The notes under the pieces were generated by a model, which worked only from the letters and a program-made list of their open reading frames with translations, did no database searches and was not told where the DNA came from. The position numbers and the translations under genes were made by a program. From contig OY282605.1 of NCBI GenBank assembly GCA_958298945.1, forward strand, positions 1,263,811-1,327,810: 64,000 bases of DNA, written 5' to 3'. The DNA is from Atherix ibis. Lineage: Eukaryota > Arthropoda > Insecta > Diptera > Athericidae. Positions 37,037 through 50,966 of the stretch are shown one piece after another (position 1 is the stretch's first letter; every line of letters begins with the position of its first letter).

Positions 37037-39615
37037 AAAACAAAATAGCTCCAATAATTGTTGTGAATTTGTTCTTGTAATATTTATAAATTTTCTTAAA
37101 AAAATATTTAAGAATAACAGCTCATCGCATATTTATAGTTTTGTAAAATTTCCAAAATAATAAAAGATGAATTATTTGGAATTTTTGCGAATAACATCGG
37201 AATCAGTTTTAGAAAACCGTATTTTCATCTTTTGGGCGATAAGAATTGAATGGGAGTTTATAAGAAAAGGAAAGGAGACTGTTTGAATTTCAATTAAATT
37301 CTTGATAATTAATGTTTCGATTTTAAACCATTTTATTTTTTTAAAATAAGGTACTTTTGTTGTTCTTTTAAAAATATATTTTGTAAGTAGGACATTGAGA
37401 GTTTGTAAGTTTTTGTGGAGTAAGCTAATTTGTTTGGGGCAATAAAAAAAGGCCCCGTATTTTAACTACCTGATCCACAATGGTACGTAGGAAGCAAATT
37501 CATAAATAAATTCCGGCATAGTAAGCAGATCGTTACACAATTGGCAAATATAGTGAGTCTAGCTTCCAAAAAGGAAATTATATTCAGTAGATTGAATTGT
37601 TTGTAGTCGACCAGTTAATTCAGTACTGACAAAAGAATTTTGTTAGAATGTAAGACAAATTGGGAATAGCTGTGGGCACTGGTAACTACAACGGGCAACA
37701 TGGGAACTTATGGCATATTTATTTCTAGTTTTTTTTTTTAAAGGATAGAAAAAAATATAAAAAAGTATTTTTTCTCGTTGTTTCTGTTATTAAATAAAAC
37801 ACAATTATAAGGTTTGATCTTATAGAACTATATTTATAATAATTTAATGCATTTTTTTTGTTGTTGTTGAAATAATTATTCTATTTTAGTCTCATCTATA
37901 TTACATAAGTACATTTCAGAAAATAATAAAAGAACATTTAAAGAACCAACAACAAAATATTTAAAATTTTTTCAATTTGAACAATAATAAATAAAAAAAT
38001 ATATATATTGTATAAAAGATAAAAAGTAAAGAAAACCAAACCGAACTTAAATATACGCTTAAATGTAAAAAAAATTTCTTTTAAATAGAATATTTTATGT
38101 AAATATTTTGATCTATTGTGATTATTTGAGAAACTAAAGTTTGTTCATTTCCGTTTTGAACATAATTTTCATCATGTATAAATATAAAAACATCTTTTAA
38201 GTATATTTCATATTAGGATTTAGTATTTATTGCAATTATTTATGTAATACTCGTATCTGAAATATTTACAAAAAACTTTCTATTTCCTGGATTGTGTAGT
38301 AAATATTTTTTTTTTCATAGTCAAAGATAATAGTTGCTAGTGTTCTTCGAATTAAACATATAAGAAAACTGATACAATCAAATATTTGAGATGGTAAATA
38401 AATACAAAATAATATTCGTACTTCATTTCAGTCATAATTTTACAATACAATTCTTTTTACACTATATACACATTGAATACTTTTGATTGTTTTTTTTATT
38501 TTTATCGGTTTTTAAAATTTTTTGATTCAAAATGCCTGTAGTTAGTTATAATGATTGCTTTAAGAATACATAATAAATTTGAGCACATAATAATAAATTC
38601 TTCTCGAAATTTAACAAACTTTTCTTTATTTTTTTTTTAAAAGAAAGTTTAGTCATTTTTCATACTATTATATTGCTTGTGTGAACTAATTTATTTTTAA
38701 AATGTTATTTTTGAAAATAACTTGAAATTTCAACATAGTTCGGAATTTTTTTCCATTTTTTTATATTTTGTTTAAGGATAAATCAATTTAAATGAAATTG
38801 TGAAAGTTTACTAGTCAGCAACAATCAGAAAGTATTCATTTCACATCATATTAACCTGAATACTTTTTAATCAGCAAGTAGCGCTGCTATTAATTTATCC
38901 TTTTTTTTTATTGCTGAATACATTTTCACTCACAACAATTTTTTGTTTGTTGGTATTATAATTATTATTGAGTCAAAAAAAACAAACAAAACAAACAAGA
39001 AATTACCCTATTAAATTGTTATATTATTACAATTTTCATAATAAATCTAATAACTCGGTCCATTAGAGGGTGTTCGATTTCATAATTTGCGGTGGTGGTA
39101 GCGCAATAAGTTGGGGTTTTTAGTTTTTTTTAAATACCTAAAAATAAACACTTTAAATGTATAAATATTTGTTGTTTTTAATACTTTTGAAATTGTGTTT
39201 AATATTCATAGAGTTCAAAGTAATGTTCGATTTGCTAAACGATAGATTCTAAGCTTTTATAAGCTATCAGAAATTTAAAATTTTTGAATTTATTTGACGT
39301 ATAAATTTTTTGCAGAAATAAAATGGCTTCTGAATTTAACTGATTTTTTTTTCAAAAATTTATGTCTGTGTTGAAATTTTTATTTTTTAACAGAAAAGAA
39401 TCTTCTTTTGATATTTTTAAATTCTTAAGTACAATAATATTTTGCAAAAAATTGTACGTAGTCTCCATTTTCACTCTACTTTAGAATATTAAAAATAACT
39501 AACTGGTACTTTGAACATTTCTCTAATAATATGATATCATATTTCGTTTTTTTTTTAATTTAAAAAAAAATCTATTCAAATTCTATTTAAGTCGTAGGAA
39601 TCTTTAAGGTGAGTA
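37037..39615. other. Gene-free AT-rich DNA
   Basis: 37440-37700 is less AT-rich, and its minus strand reads CTICQLCNDLLTMPEFIYEF in a broken frame that I cannot assign. Nothing is seen in the rest. Confidence 0.45.
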
Positions 39616-40780
39616 TCGGTTGATTTTTTTGCTGTTTGGTTTTTTAGATTTTTATTTTTGACAGATTACGCATAACACGTGACATATGTCAAAGTCAAAA
39701 GTGCTCAATTAGCAACGCTTATGAATTATAAAAATGTGTTTCACATACTTCTACCATTTTATGGTCGTCATAATCGATCTACTGAGCAAGCAATTCAAGT
39801 CAAAATGATAAAATTTTATGCTATTGGACATCAAACCACCAATCTGTGTCCGTAGAGTGCGTCAAAGGAAGATATTGCTGCTGTAGCGTCCATCCGTCGC
39901 CATTCACAGCAATTGGGATTATGTTACTCGACTATATGAGAGAATTTACGCGCAAGGATCTTGGTCTGAAAGCGTATAAAATATAGCTCGTGCAAGAACT
40001 GAAGGAATTTACGGTGAGTGGACCTTAGAACAACTTGAGGAAAATCCGTTTTAGTTACCAAAAAATTGCGTTCAATGATGAAGTTTATTTCTTGTTGAAT
40101 AGGTATGTGAATAAGCAAAATTGTCGAATTTGGTCTGATGAACAACCACAGGCAAAAGAATGGTGAGTCATTGCACCTAGAAAAATGCACTGTTTGGTGC
40201 CGTTTATCGTCGGTCCGTATTTATTTAAAGATGACGCTGGCCGCAACGTTACCGTCAATGGTGCCCGCTATCGCTCAATGATTTCGAAGTTTATTTTGGC
40301 CAAAATGCAAGAACTGCAGCATCTGGTTGACATGTGGTTTTAATAAGACGGCGCTGCATACCACACAGCACATGAAACAATGGACATATTGAGAGATGAA
40401 TTCGGTGAGAAATTTATCTCACATTTCGGACCGATGAGTTGGCTGCCTAGATGGTGTAATTTTACGCCTCCAGACTATTTTTGATGGGGCTACGTGAAGT
40501 CACTCGTCTATGCCGATAAACTAGCGTCATATGCAGTCTTGGAAGACAACATTACACATGTTTTTAGTGCGATACCAGCCGAGATTCTCGAAAAAGTGGT
40601 TCAAAATTGGACCTCTCCCATGGATCACTTATAACGTAGTCGTAGCCAACATTTAAATGAAATAATCTTGAAAAAGTAAATAGCGAGCATAGATTTGTCG
40701 ATTCAAATAAATTTTTTTGCAATTTTAAGCCTTTTTTTGTTGGAAATTTTGAAAAATCAAATACTTAAAAAATCACCCGT
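39616..40780 (+). mobile_element. DD41D-type Tc1/mariner element, full-length but dead
   Basis: The ends are imperfect TIRs (TCGGTTGATTTTTT / ACGGGTGATTTTTT) next to TA (39614-39615, 40781-40782). The plus strand encodes, over several frames, RYVNKQNCRIWSDEQP, VTVNGARYRSMISKF, DGAAYHTAHETMDILRDEFG, FTPPDYF and RSRSQHLNEIILKK. Many stops and frameshifts are present. Confidence 0.85.
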
Positions 40781-40782
40781 TA

Positions 40783-41640
40783 TAAGTACTAATAACATAA
40801 AGAAATACTGATTGTCGATCATTTATTTTCGATATTGCTTGGTTAAATCCACAAAAACATCGTATTTGTATAGCAAAGCACAAAAGCTGTTTTTCAAAAG
40901 CTTGGAATCCATCGCCACTATTGAAAGCGTTGTAATGAGAAAAATCATGGAACTCTATGAGAATTTGTATTAAAGTGGATATATTTTAATGTAAAAAACG
41001 TTTAATATCTTTTTGTGAACGTACAATATTCAATATTCATTTAGTTTTATAAATTTTAATCATTGGAAAATTTATAATGTGTTCTACGGAAAAGTATGCT
41101 AATTTTGTAGACCGCCATTTTGATGTGGAAAAATTTTGACAGTTTTAGCATTCGTGAAGTGTGAAAGTTTCAAACTTATTATGGAACGATAATTAACTTA
41201 TCAAAATGTTTTAATTAATTAAAACAGCTTATTAATGATAATCATGTTTTTAATGAAAAAAAAAACGAAAGTTTTTACTTTTGAATAGTTATGTTACGAA
41301 ACAAACTAGTCCCGTTCTGAGGGAATTGCTTTTGAGTAAGCATAAATTTTGATCAATGACAATGTAGGGCGTCGGTTCGTTTTTTTTTAATTTTATAAAT
41401 TCCTTGCGCTAAAGGAGTTATAAGTATCCTTATAATGTTATGGTACATTACGCGTGTGGAAAGTATTAGAAGGGTTAAAGAGGGAGATTGCGATGCACTT
41501 TGCTCTGTCGATTTTAATGATTTGGGAAAACCGAGTGAGGCAGAGAATCTTCATTCGGATTAAATGGTTAAAAAAATTATCTCTATCTTACAGTTTGTCT
41601 GAAAAGACAGAAGACATTACGTCGGTGTTCCAGTGAGTCT
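40783..41640. other. Gene-free DNA
   Basis: Nothing recognised; the short open frame at 41454-41636 has no family features. Confidence 0.45.
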
Positions 41641-42260
41641 AATGACTCCGTATAATTAAAAAAAATACGTTTTAGAAGTGCATCCCCATACATGGGAATT
41701 ATATTCCAGCTTGGGGCGCATATATGTCTTGTATATATTGGCTAGATCAGATGAAGTGAAAAATTATTGCATCGGAATGCACCATTTTTCCACTCTCTTC
41801 TTCATGCCCCATAATAATATATAGTCTATATTGGAATTTATTGGGTTTAACTAACTAGAGTGTTGCAGATAAGAGATCATTTATGAAAATTAGAAAAAGC
41901 GTCGGAGATAGAAGCAAATCCTGGGGAACATCAGCATTTATTTGCTGGACTGTAGAGTTGAAGCCGACCAAAACCACTTGCACTGAATGGTTCGAAAGGT
42001 AGCTTCCAATCCATTTGAGGAGGCAATCATCGATATCATATGCACGCATTTGCAATAAAAGATCCTGATGCCGAACTCTGTCAAAAGCCTTTGAAATATC
42101 AAGTACAATAATCCTACACACCCCAGAGAAATGGAGAGTATGGTCCCACTTCTTGAAATCACCAGTGGATCTATTGCCACGGAAACTATATTGACATTCG
42201 GAGGGGTCACTGGTCTCCACTTTTACGATGATATTTTGAAAATATGTCAACGCCTGAATT
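41641..42260 (-). mobile_element. Non-LTR retrotransposon RT fragment
   Basis: A minus-strand frame (42250-41855) of 131 residues reads QYSFRGNRSTGD, VLDISKAFDRVRHQDLLLQM, then a degraded ADVPQ and LSPTLFLIFINDLLSATL, reverse-transcriptase blocks of a CR1/Jockey-type LINE. The following YADD box is deleted, and 41860-41650 resumes with LANIYKTYMRPKLEYNSHVW, the C-terminal RT region. It differs from the Jockey scraps at 16.2 and 53.6 kb. Confidence 0.85.
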
Positions 42261-45200
42261 TAATGACTAGGCCTTGTTAAACATGTGCTTTCAACAGGAC
42301 GCTATCACATGGCATATGCCAAGGAAATAATTGATTAAAAAAATTCACATACCTTCCCATAGAAGATCCTGTATTTGAATTTTATTCTTCTAATAGAAAT
42401 AAGAGAAAATATTAGTTTTAAAATGAAAATTTATCATTTAAATAACTTTGGTTTTAGCAGAACAAAATTATTAAAATTTTTCAAAAAAACATTACTCTAA
42501 AATAGCATAAAGATTGATAGCATTTGATAGTGAATAATAATTGTAATAGTAAAAATGATTTCGTAAAAATATCTCGAAATTGGTATAAAATATTTATTAG
42601 ATTTTTCGCTACCACATTATGTAAATATGAATCGTTGATTTAAAAAAAACCAATAATTTTACCATTAAAAACTTGTGTCAGGGAATTTCTCGTATATATG
42701 AGAACGTTCTACAACTACTCATTATGCTCGTATTACAGGTGGTGGTAGCTAATATAAGTATGTAATACTATTAATTAACTATAATAAATAATTAATAGTT
42801 TTTATATAATTATTATTTAATTCTACATAGATAAATTTAGATTTTATACCATAGTTAATATTGTTTTCATTTATCAATAATCTATTATCAATTTTGTATA
42901 ATTTGTGACTCTAATCACACTACCACTGATCTTCCAGATCGAAAAATATATCTTTTATTTCATTCAATTATTCTTGAAATCTATTAATATAATTTTGCTT
43001 TTACACATTATTGTATTGTATTGTATGGTATAAGAGTATGCTGTATTTTAATGATGTGATGATCTATTAATTAATTAAATATGAATACATCATATCGAAT
43101 TTATTTTTCGACATACATAACAAATATTTTGCGTTTTACATATGAAACAAATATTTATAAACTTATTAATTAGTAATACTTTAAATACACACGCTTACGA
43201 ATATACAATAATTTGTAATCAAATTTATATTCAATTATTGCCAAAGATGTTTTGTTTTTGTTGAATTTAGTTTTTAATAATTATTCATATTTTTGTAATA
43301 GTAGTATTAGTTGTTGTTATTATTGTTTGTTGTTAATAAATTTTGTTTTAATTATTATTAGGAGTAATTATCTGTTAATAAATACATACATACAAATATT
43401 ATTATGTGTATTTTCTTAAATCGTATTTGGTTTTTCTCTTATTTGTTCTTATTATATTCAATGCATAAGTTTTTACAATAGATTAATTTTGAATATAGTT
43501 AGTAAGCAGTGACTTTTGTCAATTTATTTAATATCTTAGATATATAATATTGATTTTACTTAATATTATTTAATGTTTTCTTTTTTTTTTAAATTTAAAA
43601 CTATTCACAGCATTTTGTTTTTAACAAATATTCTGTGGACTTATAAAGAGACACAAATTAACATCGTTTTCAATAGATTCAATTTTGCTTTTGTAGCTCA
43701 CTTTTTTTACTCTTATTCTCTTTTAATTCTTATAATTAAATTTTTTTTTAATTATTAATAATAGGATTTGAATTATTTTATTAACTTTTTGTAATTGTAT
43801 TGAAGTTTGTATGTGTATTAATGGGAAAAATTAAAATCTTACTAAAATTAATAAAAAATTACTTTTTTTCATGTTTTCATGTTTGTTTTTCTTATTTGGT
43901 AATAAAGAAAAACAAATGAAGTGTTTAAAGTTTGAAACAATAAAGATAAATAGCAATTATCTTAGAATTTATCAGATAATAATGAAAAAAAAACCAATAA
44001 ATTTGTAGAATTAAGTGTTATTTTAGATGAAAATTATATTGGATAAATGGGCGAGTATTTTTGTGAAGAAAGAAAATTTTCAAATGCAACTTTAGCAAAT
44101 GTTCGAACCGAACTACATTAATTGAAAATATTACTCGGGACACATTTTTGTGTATTTGCTACCAATTGATGATAGTGGTGGGGTGAGATTGTTCAACTGC
44201 CAGTGTGGTGAAAAAAATTGCCAACTGACAGAATGAGATAATGGGTTTCTGATCGCCATGAATTAGTATTTTTGAAATTATTTTAACATACGTGTAGTTA
44301 ATTTTTTTTCCTGAAATAAAAAACAAGTCTTTATAAATTAATAAACAAAATAATTGGTAAATATTGTTTTTTTTTAAATTTCAGAATTTAAATCCAAAAA
44401 AAAGCAACTTGTAAATATACAAAAAAAACAGTTCAATTAGGAATTGATTTATCAAAATCTTTTTTTTTAAAAACAGTATTTTATAGAAACTTTTTAATAA
44501 ATATTTCATTATTCATTAATAAAAAAAACAATAAGCATATAGTATAGTGTAGTTTATTGTAAAATTGTTAATGTATCACTTTAAATAGGATAGGTTTTAA
44601 ATTTTTCTGTTAAAAACTAATTTATGTTCATAGTTAAATTAAGAAAAATAAAATTATTTTGTATTTTTGTTCTTTTCCCATGTACAAGCTCAGATCTGAA
44701 ACCATTCGGATTGATTATTTCGACTCATCTAGAAAATCTAAATAAAAAAGAACTTATAATAAAATGTATTTTTTCCCCGTTCTATTTTATAATAAAGAAT
44801 ACAAGTTTTTTCAAATATTTTCTAAGGAATTTATTAGAAAAAAATCCCCCATTTCTAGAAAAACGTCCATTCTTCTACGCTGACGCCATCTTTTGATATT
44901 ATTCTTAATTTAATGAATGTTTCTCAGAGAAACAAAATTTTTTCGTTCTTTCTATTTCGAAATAATTAGAAAATATGCGATTTTATTCTTTACTTTTCAG
45001 AAAAAACTTTATTTTATCTAGAGAAAAGTAAATTTATTTGTAATTCTTTTGGGGAATACATGAATAATTTAATTTATGCTCGTATTTATTTTTCGAACAA
45101 TATAAATATATAATTATGCTTGGAATACTATTAAGAATAAATACATCTTATCTTTTGTATAATGGACTTAGAGCTAAATAGGCATAGGGATTATTTAATT

Positions 45201-47013
45201 TAGTATCATAAGAATTTCTAAGTCAGATAATCTTTTTTAATAGGTGCTTCACTCCTAAACAGAGCTTATCTAATAATATTTGGATATATAAGCGATTGGA
45301 GATATTTTCTTCTCTAATTTTGTGGTTGTTGGAAAATAATGATGGGCTTTTTATTTGGCAATTTTAAAATAATAAATAATTTTCAATGTTAAACTATCAT
45401 TCAAACTAAACTATATTCGTAAATTATTTATTGGAAAACAAAATAAAATAAAATCATACATAATTTTGTTAAGTCTTTTCGTATTTTTATCTGTGGAAAA
45501 TTAATATGAAAAAAATTTACAAAAACTTACTAATGTCTGCATTGAATATTTAATAAAATTAAATTATTATAATTTCAAATAATAAAGAATATATATTATT
45601 TTATTTATTCATTTAAGTTCTGGATCACATTATTTTATTATATTTTTAATTTAACAATATAATTTTTTTTAGCATAAATTTTTAATTACTGTCTCATATA
45701 ATTTTCGTTTTGAGTCGTTCTTTATTTTAATTGTAATTTTCTATTATTATTAATTATCTTTTTTGGTTTCGTTTTATTTTAAATTTTTATTCTGTTATAC
45801 TTAATAGAATTTTTGTTTTTTTAACTTATTGATTATTACTAAAAATACGTTTAAAATTTACTTAAAACTAATTTAAATTTTAATTAATATTATTTTATTA
45901 TTATTTTAAAAGAATTAAGTTATTCAAATAATTTCAATTTAGCCATTCCCACTTTGTCCAAAACATATATTTTACCCAATAATAATAATTGTATTATTGT
46001 TCCGTCTTCGAAGACATCGTTAATGTACAGTACATACAAAAGTACATTTACATATTTACTAATAGAGTCTCTAATTTTATTAATTATTACTACATATTAT
46101 GAATATTTAATTTCTACTCTTTTTTTTATACCAAAACAAAAACATATCTTTGACTGTTAGAAATTTCTAGAGAAAAAAAAATACATTTTTTAAATGCAAT
46201 TATAATAAATAAATACAAAAAAAAGCAACAATAAAATCAGATTTTTTAACGTAATTAAAAGATGAAATTTTAATAGATTTTAGTCTAAACAAAAAAAGGC
46301 TCTTTACTACAATATATAGCATGTAGAGTAGCATTTAATATCAATTCCATATTAACATTAAATAATATTTGTTGGGTAAAATCATATTTTCCCAGCCTTT
46401 ATCTAATTGTAATTGTATAGATTTGAGTTTTCTTTAAAAGAAATTACCAACATATTCTTTGAATTTCACAACTTAGAAGGCAACAACTTAAAAATTTAAT
46501 ATTCCTGTTTTTTTTTGTTCCTCCTTTAGTAAACTTAACAATAATTTACATATAAACTTACGTGCATAGTTTTGCTAACGTACATTTTTATATGGTTCTA
46601 AATAGTGTAGAGAATTTTGTTAAATTTTCAATTTTAATAATTTTATTTAATTGTCTATTAGTTCGTCATTTTTAATTAATCTTAAATCTTTCTGAAGAAT
46701 TTTCTGGCTGTTTTCTTACAGCTTTTTTTGTTGTTGAAATAATTTTTTTTTTCACATTTGAATAGTTTTTTTTACGCATTTAAGAGTACACATATTATTT
46801 TGATATTACTGATTAAGTATATATTCTGATTCGACGAAAATTACGATGATTTGCAGAGCACCAAAAAATTTTTTTGGGGATATTCTTTTTATTTCAATAT
46901 TTGACCATCACGGCCTATTTTGAGTAGTCACACTTAAATATAAATGTAAATATGTACGTGGGTATGTAAAGATGTAATTTTTAACATTATTTAAAAATAT
47001 GCAATAGTACTTG

Positions 47014-47046
<33 letters not shown>

Positions 47047-47460
47047 CATCTTATTGTTATGCTATTTATTTTGTTTTACTGAATTCACATATTCATTAAT
47101 TGAATTGACTAAGCATAAACACGTCATAAAAACTAGTATTTTCTTTTTTTTGGTTTTAAATAATAAAATCATTAAATTTGTTCTGAAAAAAAAAATTTTA
47201 TTTACTCTCAAAAAAAAAAAAAAACGAATTAATTATTGACTAAATGTCTGCATTGGCTGACACCAATTTGGTTATATTTGAGTGATTAAGAAATAATTAT
47301 TTTCATACTGGTATTTTATGATAGGAAAAAATTATTTGCACAATCAAAAAAAAAAAACTTAAATAATTTTAGAAGTTTTTGATTTTGGAAATTTATTTAA
47401 ATCCAGTGCATTTATTTTAGCAAATTTTCTTTTGATTTATTCTTTATAAAAACTGATAAT
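42261..47460. other. 5-kb AT-rich gene-free region
   Basis: Only low-complexity A/T-rich DNA and short fortuitous frames are seen, plus the (TTA)n run at 47017-47046. I find no recognisable element or RNA gene. Confidence 0.5.
47017..47046. repeat. (TTA)n microsatellite
   Basis: Ten ATT units. Confidence 0.9.
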
Positions 47461-47469
47461 TTGTACCTA

Positions 47470-47560
47470 AAAGAAGTACAAGCAGACGTTCCTCAAGGAA
47501 GTATTCTTGAACCTATACTATTCGTGGTATTGCAAAACTAGAAAATGTAAATATTTCAAC
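47470..47560 (+). mobile_element. Jockey-like RT scrap
   Basis: The frame reads QADVPQGSILEPILFVV, the RT block before the catalytic box; the flanks are decayed beyond recognition. Confidence 0.6.
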
Positions 47561-48860
47561 ATTTTCAAATGATTACTGAGTAACATCATTGAGGCTATGG
47601 ACAAGCTTCATAGAGATATTAATAAAATAAACGATTTGTGAAAAAAGCTGAAAATTAATTCGGTTGAAAAATATTTTTATGGAATATTTCACGGGTTAGA
47701 GTAAAGGAGAAAGCCGAACATGGTCAATCGCAAGTAGTTTTTAAGAAATGTCATTCATATAGTGAGGTTAAAATGAACAAAAAGCAATCTGATCAAAGAA
47801 TCAGAAAAGTAGTTACGGGAACAGTTACAAAGTGATTTTCAAATCGTTCAATAATTCAAAAATTTCCTGGTACACTAACAATACGATAAATTTAAAAGAA
47901 TTTTACTTGGTTACATAATATATCTTGTAAAAATGAGATATCAAAGTAAACAAAATGTTTATTTAATAATAAATTACAAATTACATTTAATACTTGGTGT
48001 TTTTTTGTTGATAATTTCATTTATATTTGGGCGTAAAAATAATAACACTACTCCAATTTAATGATTAAGATTTAAGGGTCTGATTCTATCATTTCTTGTT
48101 TTTATGTGAGTCAAAGCTGAAAGTCCGAATTCGCATAAATGAGTTGTGAAAAATTTGAATAATAAACTTAAAGTTTGTTAGTTATTTTCACTTTTAAATT
48201 TGGAAAGTAAAGAGTAGAGACACGAAAAAACAGAATAGATGCTGATTAATTTAAAAATCGTAAGATATGCAAATTGATGTGAAAATAGCAATTTTTTTTT
48301 GTATAAAAATAAATTTTTAACTTAAAATAAGTCCGGAGATTTGCCATACCATATATTGATCGTCTGAGAAGAGTATTATACCATATATCAATATGTGGTA
48401 ATGAAATTAATCTAGAAATTGAAGAAATAATCAAAAACAAATCAATTATCGTAGTTGCGGATGAAAACACAGATAGATTGCCTATTATAATAGTTTAAAA
48501 ATTTTAATTGCAAACAATATATTCCATTTTGAGTGTTAGGCACATAAAATTAGTTTATTGGGCAATATTTTCATGAATGAGTTGAAAATTCTCAACGAGT
48601 TTATTATTAAGATAAAGATGCTATTTTTGTATTCAAGAAAGATGAAATCGAATTATTTAATGTTTTTTTTATCCACAAATTAATTTCTCAGATCTAAAGT
48701 CATGGTTTAATAAAATTTTTCCGAATGTCAGAACCGAAAAGTATTCACTAACATGTATCAATTGAGATCCACCCTATATTGTTAAGAAGTCAAAATAAAT
48801 TTGTGGGTGAAAACTACATTAAAATAATTAATTTATTTTATTGTAGCCTTATCGATGGCA
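47561..48860. other. Gene-free AT-rich DNA
   Basis: No gene or element is recognised; frames are short and broken. Confidence 0.45.
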
Positions 48861-48869
48861 TTAATGTTT

Positions 48870-49435
48870 TGGTCGTTATCAAATAGGTGGCACTGCTCAA
48901 ACGGTGGCCAAACTAGGACTAACGGCCAGGAAGGTTTTGCTGGGATTGGAAGGGAATCATCCACAATGAGCTGGTTCTATACTATATGTCCAAAAACTAA
49001 ATGCGGGCCTCTTCTGTCAACAGTTAGATCGTTTGAAGCTAGGGATTGATCCGAAGCGGTGAAAATTGACCAACAAGAGAGGCTAATGACCAAAAATAGG
49101 CCAAACCACGCAAGTTTATAGTGGTTCGCCAGAAACTCCGGAACCTTGATTGAGAAGTTTTGATGCATCCACCTTATAGTCCGGACCTGGCACCAAGCGA
49201 TTACCACCTTTTCTTATCATTGTAAAACTTCCTTAGTGATAAGAAATTGTCATCAAGAGAAGATTGGAAAATTGCTTAGTGGAGTTTTTCACCAATAGGG
49301 ATCATAGCTTTAATGAGAGTGATATTAAGAAGCTACCTTTTAAATTGGCAAGAAATTATAAAACAAAATGGTGCATATTTCACTCAAAATCGGACAATCC
49401 AAACCATGTTAAATAAAGTCTTGAAATAATGGATT
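48870..49435 (+). mobile_element. Mariner relic (irritans-like), heavily decayed
   Basis: Plus-strand frames shift repeatedly but recover [46 protein letters not shown] text around 49160-49210, NFLSDKKLSSREDW and QEIIKQNGAYFTQN, in the order of a mariner transposase C-terminal half. Confidence 0.65.
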
Positions 49436-50900
49436 TATTTATTCTCAAACGAATATAATATTTATTATTGATTTGAAATAAGCAACGATAAAAAAAATGT
49501 ATAATTGCTTGAATATATTCGGAATCATTCTGCTAAGACCTCATAGAATTATTAATATTAATGATTAGGCAATGGTAGAGTGAATATCTTTGCAAAAAAT
49601 TGTTCGCCGCCATTTTTGCTATTTGCTCAATGGCCGCCATTATTATTATTGTTTTTGTATTCGAGATAATAAATATCACATCATGAAATACTTTCTATTA
49701 AAATAATAATGAGAAATCAGAATTTTTATGTGTCAAAAGTTATTTGGTTACAAATAATTTTGCATTTGACATTTGTCAGTTGTATGAAGTGTGGCGCTGT
49801 TGGTACAACGATAATTGGATGCATACTCGATCTGGTGCCGAGAATGACATTTAGCAAATATTTAAACCGCGATTCAAAAACAAACAATGAAAATCTTCAC
49901 TTAAAAAGTAAGAAAACTTACAATAAAAAAACCTCTCCGAAATTAGCAAATTTTCTTGAAATCAATTAAATTTAATCTAGTTTTTTTTTGATAATATTTC
50001 CCTAAAATTTTCGAAACCATAAAAATCATGTTTTTTTTCTATTATTGAAAATTATCAAAAAAGTTTTACTTTTCAACACTGCGTACATATTTGTACGTAT
50101 ACGCAAATATAGCAATTAATTTGCATGTGAATTCAGTAAAAGAGTATAATAATTTCCTTATAATTATATCATTAAATCTAAGGACTTAAATTTACAAGCC
50201 GTCTATTTATCACACTTGTTGATATTCAGTAAAAAAAAAAAATATATATATATATTTATAAACTGGCACTTTATATTGTATTTTTTGTTTACTGTTTTTT
50301 CGAAATTCTCTCAACATTTTTTTGTTTTTTTTTGTCAATTTGGTTTTTTATTTTCATCATTGTATGTATAATTTATGTTTATATATTTTTATTACTTATA
50401 GAATTCTCTTTTTCTTTGCTACAATAAAACGTTATTTTTATTCATCTACTCTCTTCCAATCAATTTCTTTTTCTAAAAAAACTCGTAATTGCTTAAAATC
50501 TAAATTCATTATCATTCATATCCTTGTATTAATAGTTTTTAAAAAAAAAATAATAAAAATTAAATGATTTTATTTTTCTAGATAATTTAATTCTTTTTGT
50601 TCGATTTTTTTAAAAGTAAATTTAATTTTTATTTGAGAAGTTTGTCTTAATAAAATTCTCAAAAGAAAAAACAACGAAATTAAAAAATATAAATCAAAAA
50701 TAAGTAATATCGGAGAAATCGAAAAAGAAAAATGTTTAAAGTTTACAATTTTTTTTCTAAAATTTTTCTATTTACGATTAAGAAAATATAATGTTTTTTT
50801 TGTATATTCTTCGTTAGATTTTGTATAAAATTTCCAATTTATGTTAAGTTTTGAATAGAAATTTTGACATTAAACTTCATAAATGGTAGGAAAAGAGGAT
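49436..50900. other. Region downstream of the SLC6 gene
   Basis: AT-rich. The 86-codon frame at 49709-49969 begins with a hydrophobic segment but is not recognised. The SLC6 3' UTR lies at the right end; AATAAA on the minus strand at 50907-50902 is 60 nt after the stop. Confidence 0.45.
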
Positions 50901-50966
50901 TTTTATTGAAAGTTTTGTTTTCTGTCTGTGTGTGTGATTATAAATTAATTTAATTTTTAATAATAT